Assembly: GCA_030180135.1 (NCBI GenBank) | Contig: CM058238.1 | Coordinates: forward strand, 3,854,461 to 3,918,460 | Source: Orychophragmus violaceus | Taxonomy: Eukaryota > Streptophyta > Magnoliopsida > Brassicales > Brassicaceae | Reading direction: 5' to 3' | DNA: 64,000 nucleotides | Shown here: in pieces, positions 43,981-57,219 of the stretch | Layout: every line of letters starts with the position of its first letter | Numbering within the stretch: position 1 is the stretch's first letter | The notes under the pieces: model-generated | Databases searched by the model: none | Seen by the model: the letters and a program-made list of their open reading frames with translations, nothing else | Told to the model about the DNA's origin: nothing | Position numbers and translations under genes: made by a program

Positions 43981-45333
43981 ATGCAGTTCACCCCAATTTC
44001 ACAGCTTCTTCTTACTGAAGAACCATGCAAGATAAGAGTTCGAATTGCACGTCTCTGGGCATTTCAGAAACCAGAGAGACCTGGTGTTATAACCGGTCTC
44101 GAAATGATTCTGGTGTTATGGTCTTATATTGCATTTGTTACACGTTTTTCAGATTAGGACACAGTTCAGACATGGTTGCTCTATCCCAGTTGACATCCTC
44201 AACTACATCAAGCTTGATGTCGAATGATGCATTTCCAGTTGATAGTTACAAAACAATTGCTGAAATCTTAGGTGAAACCGAGGTATATTCATACAGCCTC
44301 TGAGTTTTTTTTTTTTTTTGATAAACAAGTACCACAGTTCATTATTTTAAGTTTAACATCTTTTATAACATTTTTTATCAAAAGGAAATGCTTTGCGTCA
44401 CTCTTGCCACGATTGTGTCCTTCTATACCGAGGATCCATGGTTTTATATAGGGTGCAACACCTGCTTCAGAAAGGCAACACCATACTTTAATCCAATAAC
44501 TGAGCAAGTGGAGCATGACAAGCATTCCTGTGGACACTGCAAGAATGAGATAACTCCCACGAGTTTAAGGTATTGGTTTTACAATGTTTCTGATTATTAT
44601 AGTAATGCATCATAGTTTGTGACAATGTTTCCTCTAATTATTTTCAGATACATGGTGAAGGTTAGAGTAACAGATCAGACCGAAACCGCTTCTGTCCTTA
44701 TGTTTGACAGAGAGGTAATTGACCTGGTTCATATATCGGCCTATGAAATGCGCCTAAACCTGATTCAGGTACTATTGGAAGAGTATTTTTAATACAATTA
44801 GCTACTTTAAACATATTTTCAAGCTCTTACTCTTACTCTTTTTCTTTTTCCTCTTACTTTAAGGCAAACCGTGAAACTGAATTTCCGCAACAACTGTTGA
44901 ACTTAGAAGGGATGACTGTTCTCCTAAAGCTCAAAGTGAAACTTTCAGACAATTGGTTTAATAACTCCAGTTACCAGGTTTCGAAACTTAGTGTGGCCAG
45001 ATCTGATATTCAGAAGTTCAGAGGAATTGTAGAAGAAAAGGTTTGTTCATAACTCTTTAGGTATTAGGCTAAACTTGAAATAAACCTATGTTTACATGGA
45101 TTCTACAATGCAGAAAGCTATCCTTGACCAGCTTCCGTTAGCCATCACTCTTCCCTCGGATCAGTCAGACGCAAAGGCTATTCAGGTAATGTACCCTTTG
45201 ATCTTAAATTATATATGTTTTAGGCCATTTTGTTTTTAATTACTGTCTTCCACTTTGTAGGAGGAAAAGTTGACCACAATCCTTCAACCATTTCCACTTC
45301 CTCGGATATTTCAGGTGCAATTTCCAATCAGGT
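43981..45333 (+). pseudogene. Helitron RPA1-like (OB-fold) gene remnant
   Basis: The plus-strand start MQFTPISQLLLTEEPCKIRVR-type N-terminal OB domain (43981) breaks down after GLEMILVL; most of DBD-A and DBD-B is missing. DSYKTIAEILGETE ends at about 44282. The next exons give LCVTLATIVSFYTEDPWFYIGC, a four-Cys zinc finger (CNTC...CGHC), YMVKVRVTDQTE, then ASVLMFDREVIDLVH, EFPQQLLNLEGMTVLLKLKV and onward. This is the single-stranded-DNA-binding DBD-C of replication protein A 70-kDa subunits, which plant Helitrons encode along with Rep-helicase. Splice sites in the 3' half look intact. Full-length function is unlikely because of the internal loss. Confidence 0.82.
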
Positions 45334-45730
45334 AAAGTAGTCCTTTAAACTTCAGTTTTACTGCGATTTATAACTTCTGCCCTATATTTTTTTATGAAAT
45401 TTTCTGTTTAACATTATCTTGAATCGTGTTCAGGTGGGAAATTTTCTGTTTAACATTGTACCACTACGGATTACATCCATCAATTGTATTTTTTTTTAAA
45501 CTCGAAATCCATTATATTTCCTGGTTTAGATTTGGTAAATATGTTTTGTAGCCATTTTTTTAAGTATAGTTTAAATATTTATACATTTTCCCTTTATCCT
45601 ATATATAACATATTTTATATTATATGTCAACCCAAATATGCATGTTAATTAAAATCTTTTAATGTTATGAAAATACATATCTCGAATAAATACCATATAT
45701 AAAATTTATATTAATAAAATACAATACAAT

Positions 45731-45759
45731 GCCCGTGCAACGCACGGACCAGAATCTAG
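45731..45759 (+). mobile_element. Helitron 3' terminus (hairpin + CTAG)
   Basis: CCGTGC-AAC-GCACGG stem-loop (45733-45747), then ACCAGAATCTAG, followed by T. It gives the plus-strand right end of the element carrying the RPA and MYB pieces. Its left TC terminus was not found with confidence; it should lie somewhere between about 40.4 and 43.9 kb. Confidence 0.8.
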
Positions 45760-45799
45760 TATTAAATATATAACATTATAATCCCAACTTCCAGAATCG

Positions 45800-46752
45800 G
45801 GGTGTGTAAATCATTAAAAATCAATTGATTTCAATCGCATTACAACAGAACAATCGTTTCTCTCTCTACTTTCTCTCCCATCTCTCTAAAACCACAACTT
45901 TTTCTCTTCTCCGTTTCAGCGCCGTCGGCTTACCGCCGCGGTTGCTTTTCTTCTTCAGTCTAAGTGTAACGAACCGGGAAATCGATTGAATCGGAGTCGT
46001 CTCGTCCTTCTTCTTTTGGCTTCGTGTGGTGCGGTTCTCCTCGTTGCGGCGGTGTAACCTCCGGAGCTCTCGATCCGGCGAATCCTCGTCAACCACGGCC
46101 TGAGATCTGCTTGAGGACTGCGGATCTGGTGTTTGTGCAGGGAGGGACGGAGAGGCGCGTTCTGGAGGCTGCTTCCGTCGACGAGGAGATGGAGGGAAGC
46201 GAAGCGTTAGAGAGGAGTCTTAGAAGCGGTGGCCACGCGGAAAGGACTGCGGCGGAGTCTGGCTGGGTCATGCCTCGTTGCATGCCGGACTCTACGGAGA
46301 ATCCTCTTTGAACGGAGGAGGAAGCGGCTGGAGACAAATCGGGAAGTTAGATCTACTGTCTGGGATGAGGTGCGGAGGAGGAGCAGTCATCGGAGCTTGC
46401 TGGGAGCGGCTCTACCGGGTGAGTCCGCAGGATCCCGGAGGAAATCGCGACGTCGGGAGCCGGCGAGAGGAGTAATGGGTCGGCGGGTCTGGAATCTCGG
46501 CGAGGGTCGGATCTCTGGTCGACGAAAGAAGGGCCTCGTCGTCTCGCATCCGCCGGCAGCGCTTTGGATACCGGCGATGGCCTCTAAGTGTGACTGCCGC
46601 CGTTTTCGTTTTCTCACCTTGGTTATTCTGAAGATTCTTGTCGGTTAATTAGGTCTACGTTAGGGTTTCTTTTGCTCTGGTTCAATTCGGTTTGTATTCG
46701 GTTTCGATCTCCGGTTTAAAGATCGGTTTAATTATATTAATATAATATTATA
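45800..46752 (+). mobile_element. GC-rich retroposon-like block
   Basis: Base composition jumps to GC-rich between about 45880 and 46640 and is followed by an A-run at 46756-46765. There are several overlapping frames on both strands (up to 139 codons) but no introns, motifs or consistent codon usage. Resembles Sadhu-type non-autonomous retroposons in size and 3' A-run, but I see no direct similarity to the two Sadhu-like copies at 57 and 60 kb, and no target duplication. Confidence 0.4.
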
Positions 46753-46802
46753 TTTAAAAAAAAAAGACTCTTAAATAAATAAATAAACATTTTCTTTCTA
46801 TA

Positions 46803-49800
46803 TCACTGTTCATTTGAAGCAGCACCTGAGCTTGTTTGAGACTGGCCATCTTTCTGCTCTTTCTCAGCCACCAATGTGCCATTTCCAGATCTCCGAGCAC
46901 TGGTGAGTTCTTTAGAATCTGTTTCCGTGGGAGAAGAATGCATCTCTTCTTCAATTGGAAGTGTTCTCTTTGAGCCCTCTAGTGCAACACCCAACACTAA
47001 ATTATCTTCCATAGCTGTTCTAGACACTGATGACGTTGAAGCCTTTGCTTTCTCAGCTCCTGAAGCTTCTGTTGTATCCTTTCCAATGGTAGCCGGTTTA
47101 GAGACCGGTTTAGTTCCTGACTTTACTCCTGTTTCATCAGGTACCTTGTTGATGGTATCAGAAACCATCGATTCTCCAACTTTCACGTTTGCCTTTGGGT
47201 CTGGAGAAGGCATTGTTTCTTTGGACTTTGGACTGGAAACCTTGTTTTCTTGCTCTGCTTTTGATGCACGGTTTTGAGATTTTGATTTGTCTTCTCCATT
47301 GATTTTGTAAGAAGGTTCGATTAGCATCAAAGGACGCCTAGAAGCAACACCTCCAGGACCGTACATTGATTCACCAAACGGTGTGTTTTCCATGTCGGCT
47401 TCTGTGTACATCTTTCGGATTGTACGAATTGGTGTAGCTAGACGTGCTCGGTGATGGCTTATGACTCTAAGAAGGTCCAGTAATATAGCTTCCTGTTACG
47501 CCAAGTGTGTAAAACTTAAGACAATCCAAGACAAAGACTGCAATTAGGTAGATGAAGAGACTGTAACTTACCTTTACACATAAGTATTCTTCGAAATGGG
47601 ACGTCTTCACAAAACAAGAGATTAGTATCTGTAATACAAAAATCAAATGTCAGAACCAGAAAATACAATATTGAAGAATATCCTTCTATGTATTGAAGTC
47701 TAACCACAAGGGCCTGATTTTCTGGATTGACATTCTCCAAGAATATCCTTCTATGTAACCTCTGCTGTTCAACTTGAGGATTCTTGGCCAATACTTTCCG
47801 CATGTCAGCTACAATATTCTGTTTGGAAAAGTTTATCATCAACCAAAACAACTCCATGATTGGCACTTTAGTTGTTTATATAAGAGTTGGGAAACGCACA
47901 TTTATTTTGTTAACATCCAAGTGACTGATTGCTAGATGGGTTTTGATACGCCAATGAGTTTTCTGAGTAAGGTTCCTCACGACATTGACTGTAAACTTAT
48001 GGTTTGGGATGTGAATTGCCTCGCGGTCTTCACCTCTTATAATCGTTGGTGACCACCAACCAACATGCTGTAAATTTATTGCAACCACCATTTGAGAAAG
48101 TTAGTCGGCTAATCTTACGAGAATGTTCAGGCATAGGAATGATTATGATACTAACCTCCACAGTACCAGAAACTTCAAAACCTTCAATCTTTGTTTGAAT
48201 CCATTCATTCAGAACAAATGGCCGGGTTGCGTGAATCATAACACTTGAAAGAAAGTTTGTCAAAATCTGGAACAGCAAATACTCAGGTTTAACGAATATT
48301 CCGAAGAAAGTAATAATCAAAATGTGATTCAAGTATCACCTCTCGGCCAGCAAGAGTAATCAAAACTGTCCCAAGACCTCCAGCAGTGAGCCATTTTTGT
48401 GTAGAGAAACCCAGCAACTCCATGAAAAGTGAAACAGCAGCAACCCATACAGCAGAATACACTGCTTTCCCAACAAATTGAAACCCCATCTATTCCATTC
48501 CAAAGGAAAATTAGCAAACCGCATTGAGAAACCAGTTAGATTTCTGATCTTGGACGCGGAAACTTTCAGTAATGCTAGACCAAACATTCTCAGAATAATA
48601 ACTCTACAGATATTTCTGGATAAACAGAAAAGTTAATTAAGCATTTTTCATGAGTTTTACATTACATACATTTCTTGTATCGTTTGGGTCACTTGTTTCA
48701 GAGAAGAGCTTCTGTGTTTGTTGGATAAGACTGCATGGACACATTTAACCAGAATCAGAACTCAAGAGATAACCACATAACAAGATGAAAAGAAGTGGTA
48801 TTTGAAAAGAAAAGACAGCATGCTTACCTCGATATGCAGTAGGCAAATGCAAGTACAGTTGACAATGATCTCACAAAGTTCAAAAGCCGATCTTTTACAA
48901 TTTTGCTAGCTTCAGTATGAAGAACAACAGGATCCAATGCCCTATTTAAGGAATAGTCACCAGAAATAAACCATTTATCAATTATCTAAACAAAGCACTT
49001 CAAATAAGTACATCACCAAAATATCTCAACAATGAACCTCGAGAGTCCTGAGGAACTCCTTGATAGATATACCTGCAGATGAATAGAGCTCCTAACCATA
49101 ACATCAAGGGTTGAACATACGAAGTCATAATATGGTAGGTACCACTCTTTTTCCATCCGTTATCATTCTTCTGCAATGTTTTAACGGTAAAGTTTGTATC
49201 ATATACAAGTAGCACAGAAAGGAAGCATTAAACAAAAAAGTACTTATAAATTGGCTACACCTACATTGAGTAATATGTTTCTTCCTTGGCGAACAAGAGG
49301 TACTAAACCCCACAGGGAGAAAATAAGAAGAGCAACAGCTGGAACCAACTTATATACAAGAGGGAATTGTTTTATTAACCCGTATGACCTGCAAACCATG
49401 GAGTGAAAATATTTAAAGAGTGGACTACAAAGAAACAAGAGAAACTACCAGGAACAATGCACCCCTCAAAATTCCCACCCAAACTAAGGGGAACCAAAGC
49501 ATAACAAACTATGTTCGGTTACTTCCGAAACTTCTTTGAGTAGAATTAAATTCATGTATTGTGAGTCATATACTCATATGCCTAGAGACTACTATGCAAT
49601 CCTTCAGATCCACAGAGATTAACTAATAGAAATTGAGATAAGTTTCACAGTTTTCTAAGTGGTCAATTCTGCAAGTGATTATAAGAAAAAAGAAGTCTTA
49701 CTTTGATAGCACCAAAGTGGCAGCTTTAATAGCAGGTTCAATGACTTTGCTTCCTGCAGAAAAAGAATGACACCTAAAAGCCGTGGTTCTGCACGGTACT

Positions 49801-50155
49801 GAACAAATTGGCCTACGAAGGTAATCCAACAGTAAAGTATTCCTGAAAGGATGTTGGCTCAACTGTATACAGAAAATAATAAGTTATTAAGCATCAGCAA
49901 ACCAAGTTGAGTGACTAAAGTAAGCAGTTTTTGAAATATTACCGGAGCACCTAATGAGAGAGGACCCTTTGATATATGAAGCCTCCTTCTCATGGCACTC
50001 TACGAAACAAGCACATATTTAGAACGACCAAAGGGCGAAACTAATTAAAAGAAAACAAGTCGAGGAAGAGAACATACATTTTCTGGCTTATAGCACCACT
50101 GGTTTCTGCAAAGACCCAGGCCATGGGACAGCTGCAATGAACCATAGAGGGCCAT
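46803..50155 (-). CDS. MSL2: MscS-like mechanosensitive channel of plastids
   Basis: Multi-exon minus-strand gene from ATG at 50155 (first exon 50155-50078, MALYGSLQLSHGLGLCRNQW) to the stop at 46803. The N-terminus is Ser/Arg-rich and acid-poor (MRRRLHISKGPL, RRPICSVPCRTTAFR), a plastid transit peptide. Five transmembrane helices follow (FPLVYKLVPAVALLIFSLWG, YVQPLMLWLGALFI, AVYSAVWVAAVSLFMELLG and others). The MscS pore and beta domain reads GGLGTVLITLAGRE, VMIHATRPFVLNEW, IIRGEDREAIHIPNHKFTVN. The last exon (46803-47440 region) encodes a long charged, Ser/Lys-rich stromal tail. MSL2/MSL3 relieve hypo-osmotic stress in the plastid inner envelope and influence plastid shape and division. A 5'-leader intron runs 50562-50159. 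Syntenic with AT5G10490. Confidence 0.95.
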
Positions 50156-50562
50156 ATTCTGAGTAGAGTCACCGTGTTATCCAGCCGCGTTAGTAGCACT
50201 GATCATAAGCCTTGCGGAAAGAAACTAACCAAGATTTCAACACGGACCCTGCACTAAAACACACCAGTCAGACATATGTTTATGATTCAAACAGTAAACG
50301 AAAGTCGGTGGAAAGTCTTAAAAGCAATCAAAACCTAGGCAGTGTGATTCTCAATACTATTAACAACCAAGACAATACATTGAACGGTGAACAAATTAGA
50401 GCCTCGGAAAACACAACACAATTCAATTTGGTCTGTGTGCCAAATTCATAACTAGAAACCCTAAATTATACAAATTGGATACAAATTCTGGATCACAATC
50501 CGAACTAAACAACCATAATCAAGTTAATTCAATCTCATCTACAGGAAAAATAAATCACTTAC

Positions 50563-51040
50563 CTCAAAATTAAAAATCAAGGGAACTGATCAGGGTTTGA
50601 TCTTTGTTCTTCAAGGAGCTTCCAGGAAGAGAGAAAGGGTTGGCAAATTCGCAGACACAGAAACGGTGCCGTTTCGTAATAAGAAACGTGCCCGGTAAAG
50701 TGGTGATCATAAAGCCACGTGTTTCGACACGTCAGACTCTTGCGGCGAATAGATTCGCGTCTGAATGATGGGCTTTGGACTATTAAGATCCTATTGGGCT
50801 TTGGAGTATTAAGATCATATTGGGCTTTAGACTATTCAGATCCAATATTGCTGGCATTTTAAATAGCAACTAATTACTATTATGAAACCATTTTTCTGGC
50901 ACCGAATCTTCCTCTTCACCATTCCTTTATCAACAAGACTCCCAACAACAACAACAACAAGGAAACAAAACACATCTCTTTAGGTTTTCTTGAACAAAAA
51001 CTTTCAAAAAACAATAACAAGAAAACCTAGAGAATCAAAA
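50563..51040. promoter_or_regulatory. Compact divergent promoter MSL2 / NET2C
   Basis: The two genes are transcribed away from each other with under 0.5 kb between leaders. A G-box CACGTG is at 50716-50721. Three tandem 26-bp units (50769-50846) each start with TGGGCTTT, the TCP-binding site II core TGGGCY. Confidence 0.6.
50769..50846 (+). repeat. Three 26-bp tandem units with site II motif
   Basis: Units start at 50769, 50795 and 50821. Each reads TGGGCTTTRGASTATTMAGA followed by TC and four to five less conserved bases. The array lies in the MSL2-NET2C intergenic promoter. Confidence 0.9.
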
Positions 51041-53591
51041 ATGTTACGAAGAGCTGCGAGCAATGCGTACTCATGGTGGTGGGCAAGCCATGTTCGAACC
51101 AAACAATCCAAATGGCTCGACGAAAACCTTCAAGGTAAACATTACAATGACATACGTTCATATGTTTCAATTCTTTCACGTTTCATAATCTTTATATATC
51201 TCAGATATTGAGGAGAAGGTGCAATACGCACTTAAGCTTTTGGAAGATGAAGGTGATTCATTTGCAAAGCGTGCAGAAATGTATTACAAAAGAAGACCTG
51301 AATTGATAAGTTTCGTTGAAGAATCATTCAAGGCTTACCGTGCTTTAGCAGAACGGTATGATCATATCTCCAAGGAGCTTCAAAACGCTAACACAACCAT
51401 TGCATCTGTTTTTCCTGACCAAGTTCCTCACATGAACGAAGACGATGATGCTGCTCCTGTCTCACCTAGAAGCCATAAAACACAGATAGAATCGTCATTA
51501 AACAAGAATATTCCAAAGGTTCCTGATTTGCCTGTAAAAGACTCTGAGGCTTTAAAGATGTTTAAGTCTAGGCAAGCTATTAAAGAGTGTGTTGTTAACA
51601 AGTCAGGGATGAGTAAAACCGAGGCGGTTGAAGAGATTGACAAGTTACAGAAAGAGGTTCTTGTTTTGCAAACTGAGAAAGAGTTTGTGAAGACTTCTTA
51701 TGAGAATGGACTTGCAAAGTATTGGGAGATTGAGAATTCTATCATGGAGAAACAAGGGAAGGTTTATAGTCTGCAAGATGAGTTTGATGAAGGTGCTGTT
51801 GTTATAGAAGATAGACAAGCTCAGATTTTGATGTCCAAAACTGCTCTGAATTCATGCAAAGAGAAATTGGAAGAGATGAGGGAGAAACATGAGATGAATG
51901 TGAAAGAAACTGAGATCACAAGAAAACAGATCAGAGAATCAACAGAGGAAGTTGGTAATCTTTCTGGTGCAGTTCTTGATGATGGAAGAAGAAATGGAGA
52001 TATGGAAAACGAAGAAATCAAATCATTAGAGGATAAGGTAAATGAAGACATCGAGTCTGAGTCTGCTAGCTCATGTCTTACTATAACAGATGTTGCTGAC
52101 AAGATTGATGAGCTTGTGAATGATGTGATCAATTTGGAGAACTTGTTCTCATCTCAAGCAGCTTTAATACAGAGGCTACGAGAAGAGATCGATGAGCTCA
52201 AGGCACAGATCAGAGCCCTGCAGAAAGATAAGAACTCATCTCAAACTGACATGAGAGAGGTGGAGGAAAAGCTGAAGGGTATCAATGGTATGGACAAGAC
52301 AGTCACAGAACAGAGTGAAAACATTGAAAAACACCTTACACGAGCACATGCAAAACTAAGTTTCTTGTCTAACAAGTTATCAAGCTTGAAGCAAGAAGGA
52401 GATGAAGAATCAAATGTTACTTGTGTCCCAATCCAAAAGGCAAGATCTTTGAGTGACACAAAGTTACCAGAAGAGAACCTTGTTGAGTCTGAAAATGTTA
52501 AAGTGGTTCCTGCTGAAAAAGATCATACAGTTGAAGTTAACCAAGTAGAATCATCACCAAAATCAGACATTGAAGCTGAAGATGAAGCCTTTTTGCAGAA
52601 GTTTCTTGCACACGGTATTGAAGGTAGAGAGAAACGTCTCATAACCGAATACACCAAAGTACTTCGGAACTACAAGGAAGTAAAGAAGATGTTAGATGAA
52701 ACAGAAACAAAACTGAAGAATGAAAACATCATGAAAGATGAACAGATCAGAGTTTTAAACCAAAAACTCAACCTCTTGCTTAAAGGTAAAAGTGATGATC
52801 TGCAGAAGTTTACAGCCAAGGATCAACAGCAACATGAGCAGTTGTTCATGCTAATTTGCAGAGAAGATAATGCTATAAACGCGATAGCTGGTCAGAACCA
52901 GATGTTGTCTGTAAAAGAACAGCAGTTCGGAGCAAGAGTTGATGCATTATTAAGCGAGTATTTGAATTTGGTGGTGAGGTTTAGCAACTCGTTTGGACAG
53001 ATACAACAGTTTGATACTGGGATTAAGGACTTACATGTTGAGTTATTAAAGATCATGGAACAAAAGAATCAAGATAAGTCTTCTCTTAAATCAAGTGTTC
53101 GTCCTATTTACAAACACCTCAATGAGATCCACACTGAACTAACCATCTGGCTTGAGAAAAGCTTGCTGCTCAAGGAAGAGATCAACTTAAGAGCTTCAAC
53201 TTTGAACAACATACAGAATGAAATAACAGAAGCTCTCAAAACAGATTCTGAAGATCCGGAAATGAAGTTTACGATTTACCAAGGTGCTAAGTTTGAAGGT
53301 GAGATATCAAACATGAAAAAGGAGAACAATAGGATTGCAGAAGAGCTGCAAACGGGTTTAGATCAAGTTGCAAAATTGCAGCAAGAAGCTGATAAGACAC
53401 TTGAACAATTAAGTGAGGAGTTTTCACTTTCTGGGTCAAAGAACCGTTCCAGTACAAGATCTTCGCAAGATAGCAAAGCTCGTATTCCTCTGAGGTCGTT
53501 TATCTTCGATATAAAACCAAAGAAGCAAAGACTATCTCTTTTCTCTTGTATCCAACCTTCAATGCATAAGAAGTTGAGGCCTGATTCATAG
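51041..53591 (+). CDS. NET2C: NET2-class actin-binding (NAB domain) protein
   Basis: Two exons, 51041-51134 and 51205-53591, 826 codons plus stop. The N-terminal NAB domain (about residues 7-85) has the diagnostic aromatic start YSWWWASHVRTKQSKWL, then DIEEKVQYALKLLEDEGDSF and YYKRRPELISFVEESFKAYR. NAB domains bind F-actin. The first exon encodes only the first 31 residues, as usual in this family. The rest is mostly coiled coil (for example residues about 175-240, 310-400, 510-580). A conserved NET2 block DEAFLQKFLAHGIEGREKRL begins near codon 480. The family links actin to membranes (NET2A marks pollen-tube plasma membrane foci), and NET2 proteins interact with receptor-like kinases. The basic tail PKKQRLSLFSCIQPSMHKKL is typical of NET2 C-termini. 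Syntenic with AT5G10500; symbol from memory. Confidence 0.92.
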
Positions 53592-56500
53592 AAAACTTGG
53601 ACGTATGGATTTGAATCTTCCTTGCATGTGACTCTTAAGTATGTATAGATATCTATCTCTATGTGTTTTCTCAATTCTTATTGATGCATCCCAATCTGAA
53701 TAAAGCCAAGGCTTCGGACTTTGACTTTCTTGCTGGATCCTTTAACATCTCATTCCGTTTTCATATTTTGATGTATAATGATTACAAAACTTATTAGAAA
53801 AAAAAAACTCTACAAAATAATATTCAATAAATTAATATTTATGATAAATTAATAAAAATTTGGTTTTAAATTAGTCAATTCAGAATATAACACAATTCAA
53901 TAAAATAATTATAAAAATAAATTTTTATGTAAATATATAATTTCACAAAAATATAAATTAATAAATACCATATAAAATTTATGCAAATATAAATTAATTA
54001 TTTTTAAAAAAAATCTACTGTTTTCTTATGAAATTGCATTAAAACTTACGAAAATTTTAAACATGATAATTATTTATTTTCACATAGCAAGTTCCAAATA
54101 TATTACCATCTTTTCTTCGGATTCATCATTAACAATAAGGACAAGAGCTCTTATACTCAAGCACTTTATAACTTTTTTAGAAACAAAACTCAATTATTTT
54201 AGTACAAACTATGTTTTGTTTTATATTAATCAACGTGATGATAGAAACATTTGAGATAATTAATTTTTAAATCTTGCCATTTAAAAACAAAAAAAGGTTA
54301 TATGAAAAAATAAATATCTAAACAATTAACTGAAATAAATTTTAAAATAAAAGTATGGAAAATAAATATTAATGAGTTCTTGTTCTAAATAAAAAGAATA
54401 TTTAGATAGAAAAAATTGGTCAAATTAGTTATATATATATATAAACTAATAAAATATCAAAGTTCTAATATGATATTTTATTAATTTATATATTTTTACT
54501 GTATTTACATAAGTCTGAAGTTTGATTTTTTTTAATCTATTGACTGAAGTAACTTTCCGATATCGTGAAATAAAATGAACAGTTGCTAAAATACTGTGAC
54601 TTCAAAACAAAGTATTGTAACAAACGTCAAGATAAATCCTACTTTTTTTTTTTTGACAACAGATAAATCCTACTTTGTATCTATTCTTTTTTTTTTGTTG
54701 CAAACAAAAAGGAAAAGTCTCTAATAGTTGTACTATTATAATTCTCCATCATAAAGCCTAAAATGTCAAAAACGTATAAACGTTTCTAGTTATGAGTTAA
54801 AAAAAAAACATTGGTTAAGCTTGTGAACCACTGTATATTCCCTACTTTATTATGAAATAGACATATAAACTTTTAATTTTTACTATTATGACTTTTAAAG
54901 AAAGAAACAAAAAGAAAACACTTTGGCTATCTATCTACAGCTAGCAGAATCGCGTTAGTCTAAGCTTTTCACGGCTGTTTTGTTTGACTAATGGACGATT
55001 TATTACATTCTCGTCGTGATCTTTGCTGTAAAAGAAAGACTAGTAAACATATAAATTTATCAGGTTTTGTCACTATTAATTATTAACTAATCAATCGAAC
55101 TAGCTACTCATTATTTTTTAACATCTACCTATTAGTATATTACTACTTTAATTAGCGATTGTCCCAAAATTTACTCGCTATTCTATGGGTGCAAAGTGCA
55201 AGCATCATTACCTCAACTCCAAGTGGGAAAATTACCCATCAAACACGGAGTTACTGTCAGAAAAAAATATATAATGTTTATTTTATTTTTAACACGATAA
55301 CTTTAATTAGTAAACTGGGTAATGGTAACATTTTGTTTAAACACGATATTCCGTAAATTTTGGTCGATTATAAAATTTTGTGTAATCGAAAAAAATGCGA
55401 AAATACAAAATCTATATATTGTTTAAAATGTACAAAGAAAACTTATTAAAATAAAGTTTAAATAAATTATTTATGTAATTTTTCTGTTATGCAATTTTTA
55501 TAAAATTTATTTAACCACAAAAAAGGTTTCCAAAAATTTTGTTCAACAAATTTTATATTATTATTAATTTATTTTTATTTTAGATGGTTAGATAATTTCT
55601 CAAATGGTATTAATCGAAGCTAATAAATTTAATATTAACAATTATAATTTTTTTAAAAAAAAAAAGATTTTTCTTCATCAAAAATTATTGATTTGGGTGA
55701 TAACAAGCTATCTATCATGCTCTAACTTTGAATTTCATATGTTATAAAAATAAAGATGTCTAGCTTTTATTTAATTAATCTATATTTTATTTAAAATTCT
55801 CTTATATTGTTTCACTGCTAATTTGGGTCTTTGCCCCTACAAGTTTGCCTAATACAACCAAAACATCCTAATGTGTTTTTTATTATAAAAAGGCAAAAAA
55901 AGTGAAGTGGAAATATTTTGGGGGGGAACAAAAAGAATTAAAGAGAAGGTTTAGTTAAGGAGATTAAGACAAAAGATGAGAGATTAAGATAATAGAAAGG
56001 ATGACAGGGTCGCACGTGCAACACCGAAATCTTCGACCAGAAACGTTGTGAATCAAAAGATGCTGTGCACGTGCCTCCTCGGTCAAAGGTCAAAAGCAAC
56101 TGATACACTTAGCACTAGTCATTGGACCTCACAAAAAAACAATTACAACAGCATTAATTTAGTATAGTTGTTGCATTATTTTAAGAAATTGCTGGGTATC
56201 CAAAGATAAGGATGATGATTAGGAGAGTTTGTGGTGTAAAGACTGTTTAAGAGCTAACTAAGAATTTCGAATCTAATAAAATCTTTAAGGTTTGTTCATA
56301 TAATTGACATCCTTTACACCTTCACTTCTGTGTATATCTGAACTCGATATATTCATTATCGTGGATTAGTAATGGTTTTAAGGGCTGACTAAGTGAACGT
56401 AATATAATATAAAACATAATTCAGATGGCTGTTTTATATTTTATATGATAATTACTTGGGAATATTAAGCAACTTTGGGTGTTGGATTATTTGTTATCTT

Positions 56501-57219
56501 CCTCTTGTGTTGTATTATTGTATTGAGAAACAAGCAACACATAGAAATCACTAAAAAAAAAAAAACTTGTATTCTGCTACCAGATCTATACTATCATTGT
56601 CATGGAGTCAGAATGAAATCCATATGATAATATCAATGATACCTAATAAAGAGAATATATTATGTCATTTTCAATACTTGACAAACAAAAAAATTGGTCA
56701 TTTTCAACGAACACTGAATATACTATTGGAGGAGATAAAACTGTGATAGATGGTCAATACGTTATTGATCATATACAGCTACTTACGTGTGACAAAATAT
56801 ATCATATTATTAATAATATGAATCACTCTAAAGGGGGAAAGAGGAAGATAATAATGTGGAAGCATGTGTTTATCCTCTCAAGTTGCTAGATTCAGCCACG
56901 TGTGACGACGTGGCACTTACAAATTTATATGATTTGCAGAGAATTACTATTTATATATGTTTCGGTGTTCCAATAAGATTAATAATTTATATACGATACA
57001 ATGTGTCTATTACAAACTTTGATATTCTATCGTCAATGGGTTTACATTCGATACAAAAGGGGCAGGTGTGACCTTCCCCACGTGTGATCTCACATGCAAT
57101 TTTAGGAGATGTTTAAGCTAAAGTCTTCCAGAGAGACAGATAGTTACTGATAATAATTTACAAAAAGGAAATAAAATAAACTTTGAGTTGAGTATAAGGA
57201 CAACAAAATTTAGGTGGAC
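53592..57219. other. Gene-free AT-rich interval with G-boxes
   Basis: No gene supported. Palindromic CACGTG occurs at 56013-56018, 56068-56073, 56897-56902 and 57079-57084. A doubled W-box-like GGTCAAAGGTCAAAAG lies at 56081-56096. If synteny with A. thaliana continues, the next gene (AIL6/PLT3, AT5G10510) would lie beyond the right edge, so this may be distal regulatory DNA. Confidence 0.4.

Noticed and set aside
46024..46648. Several long overlapping frames on both strands
   Set aside because: GC-rich retroposon-like block; no conserved domain, intron or codon bias.
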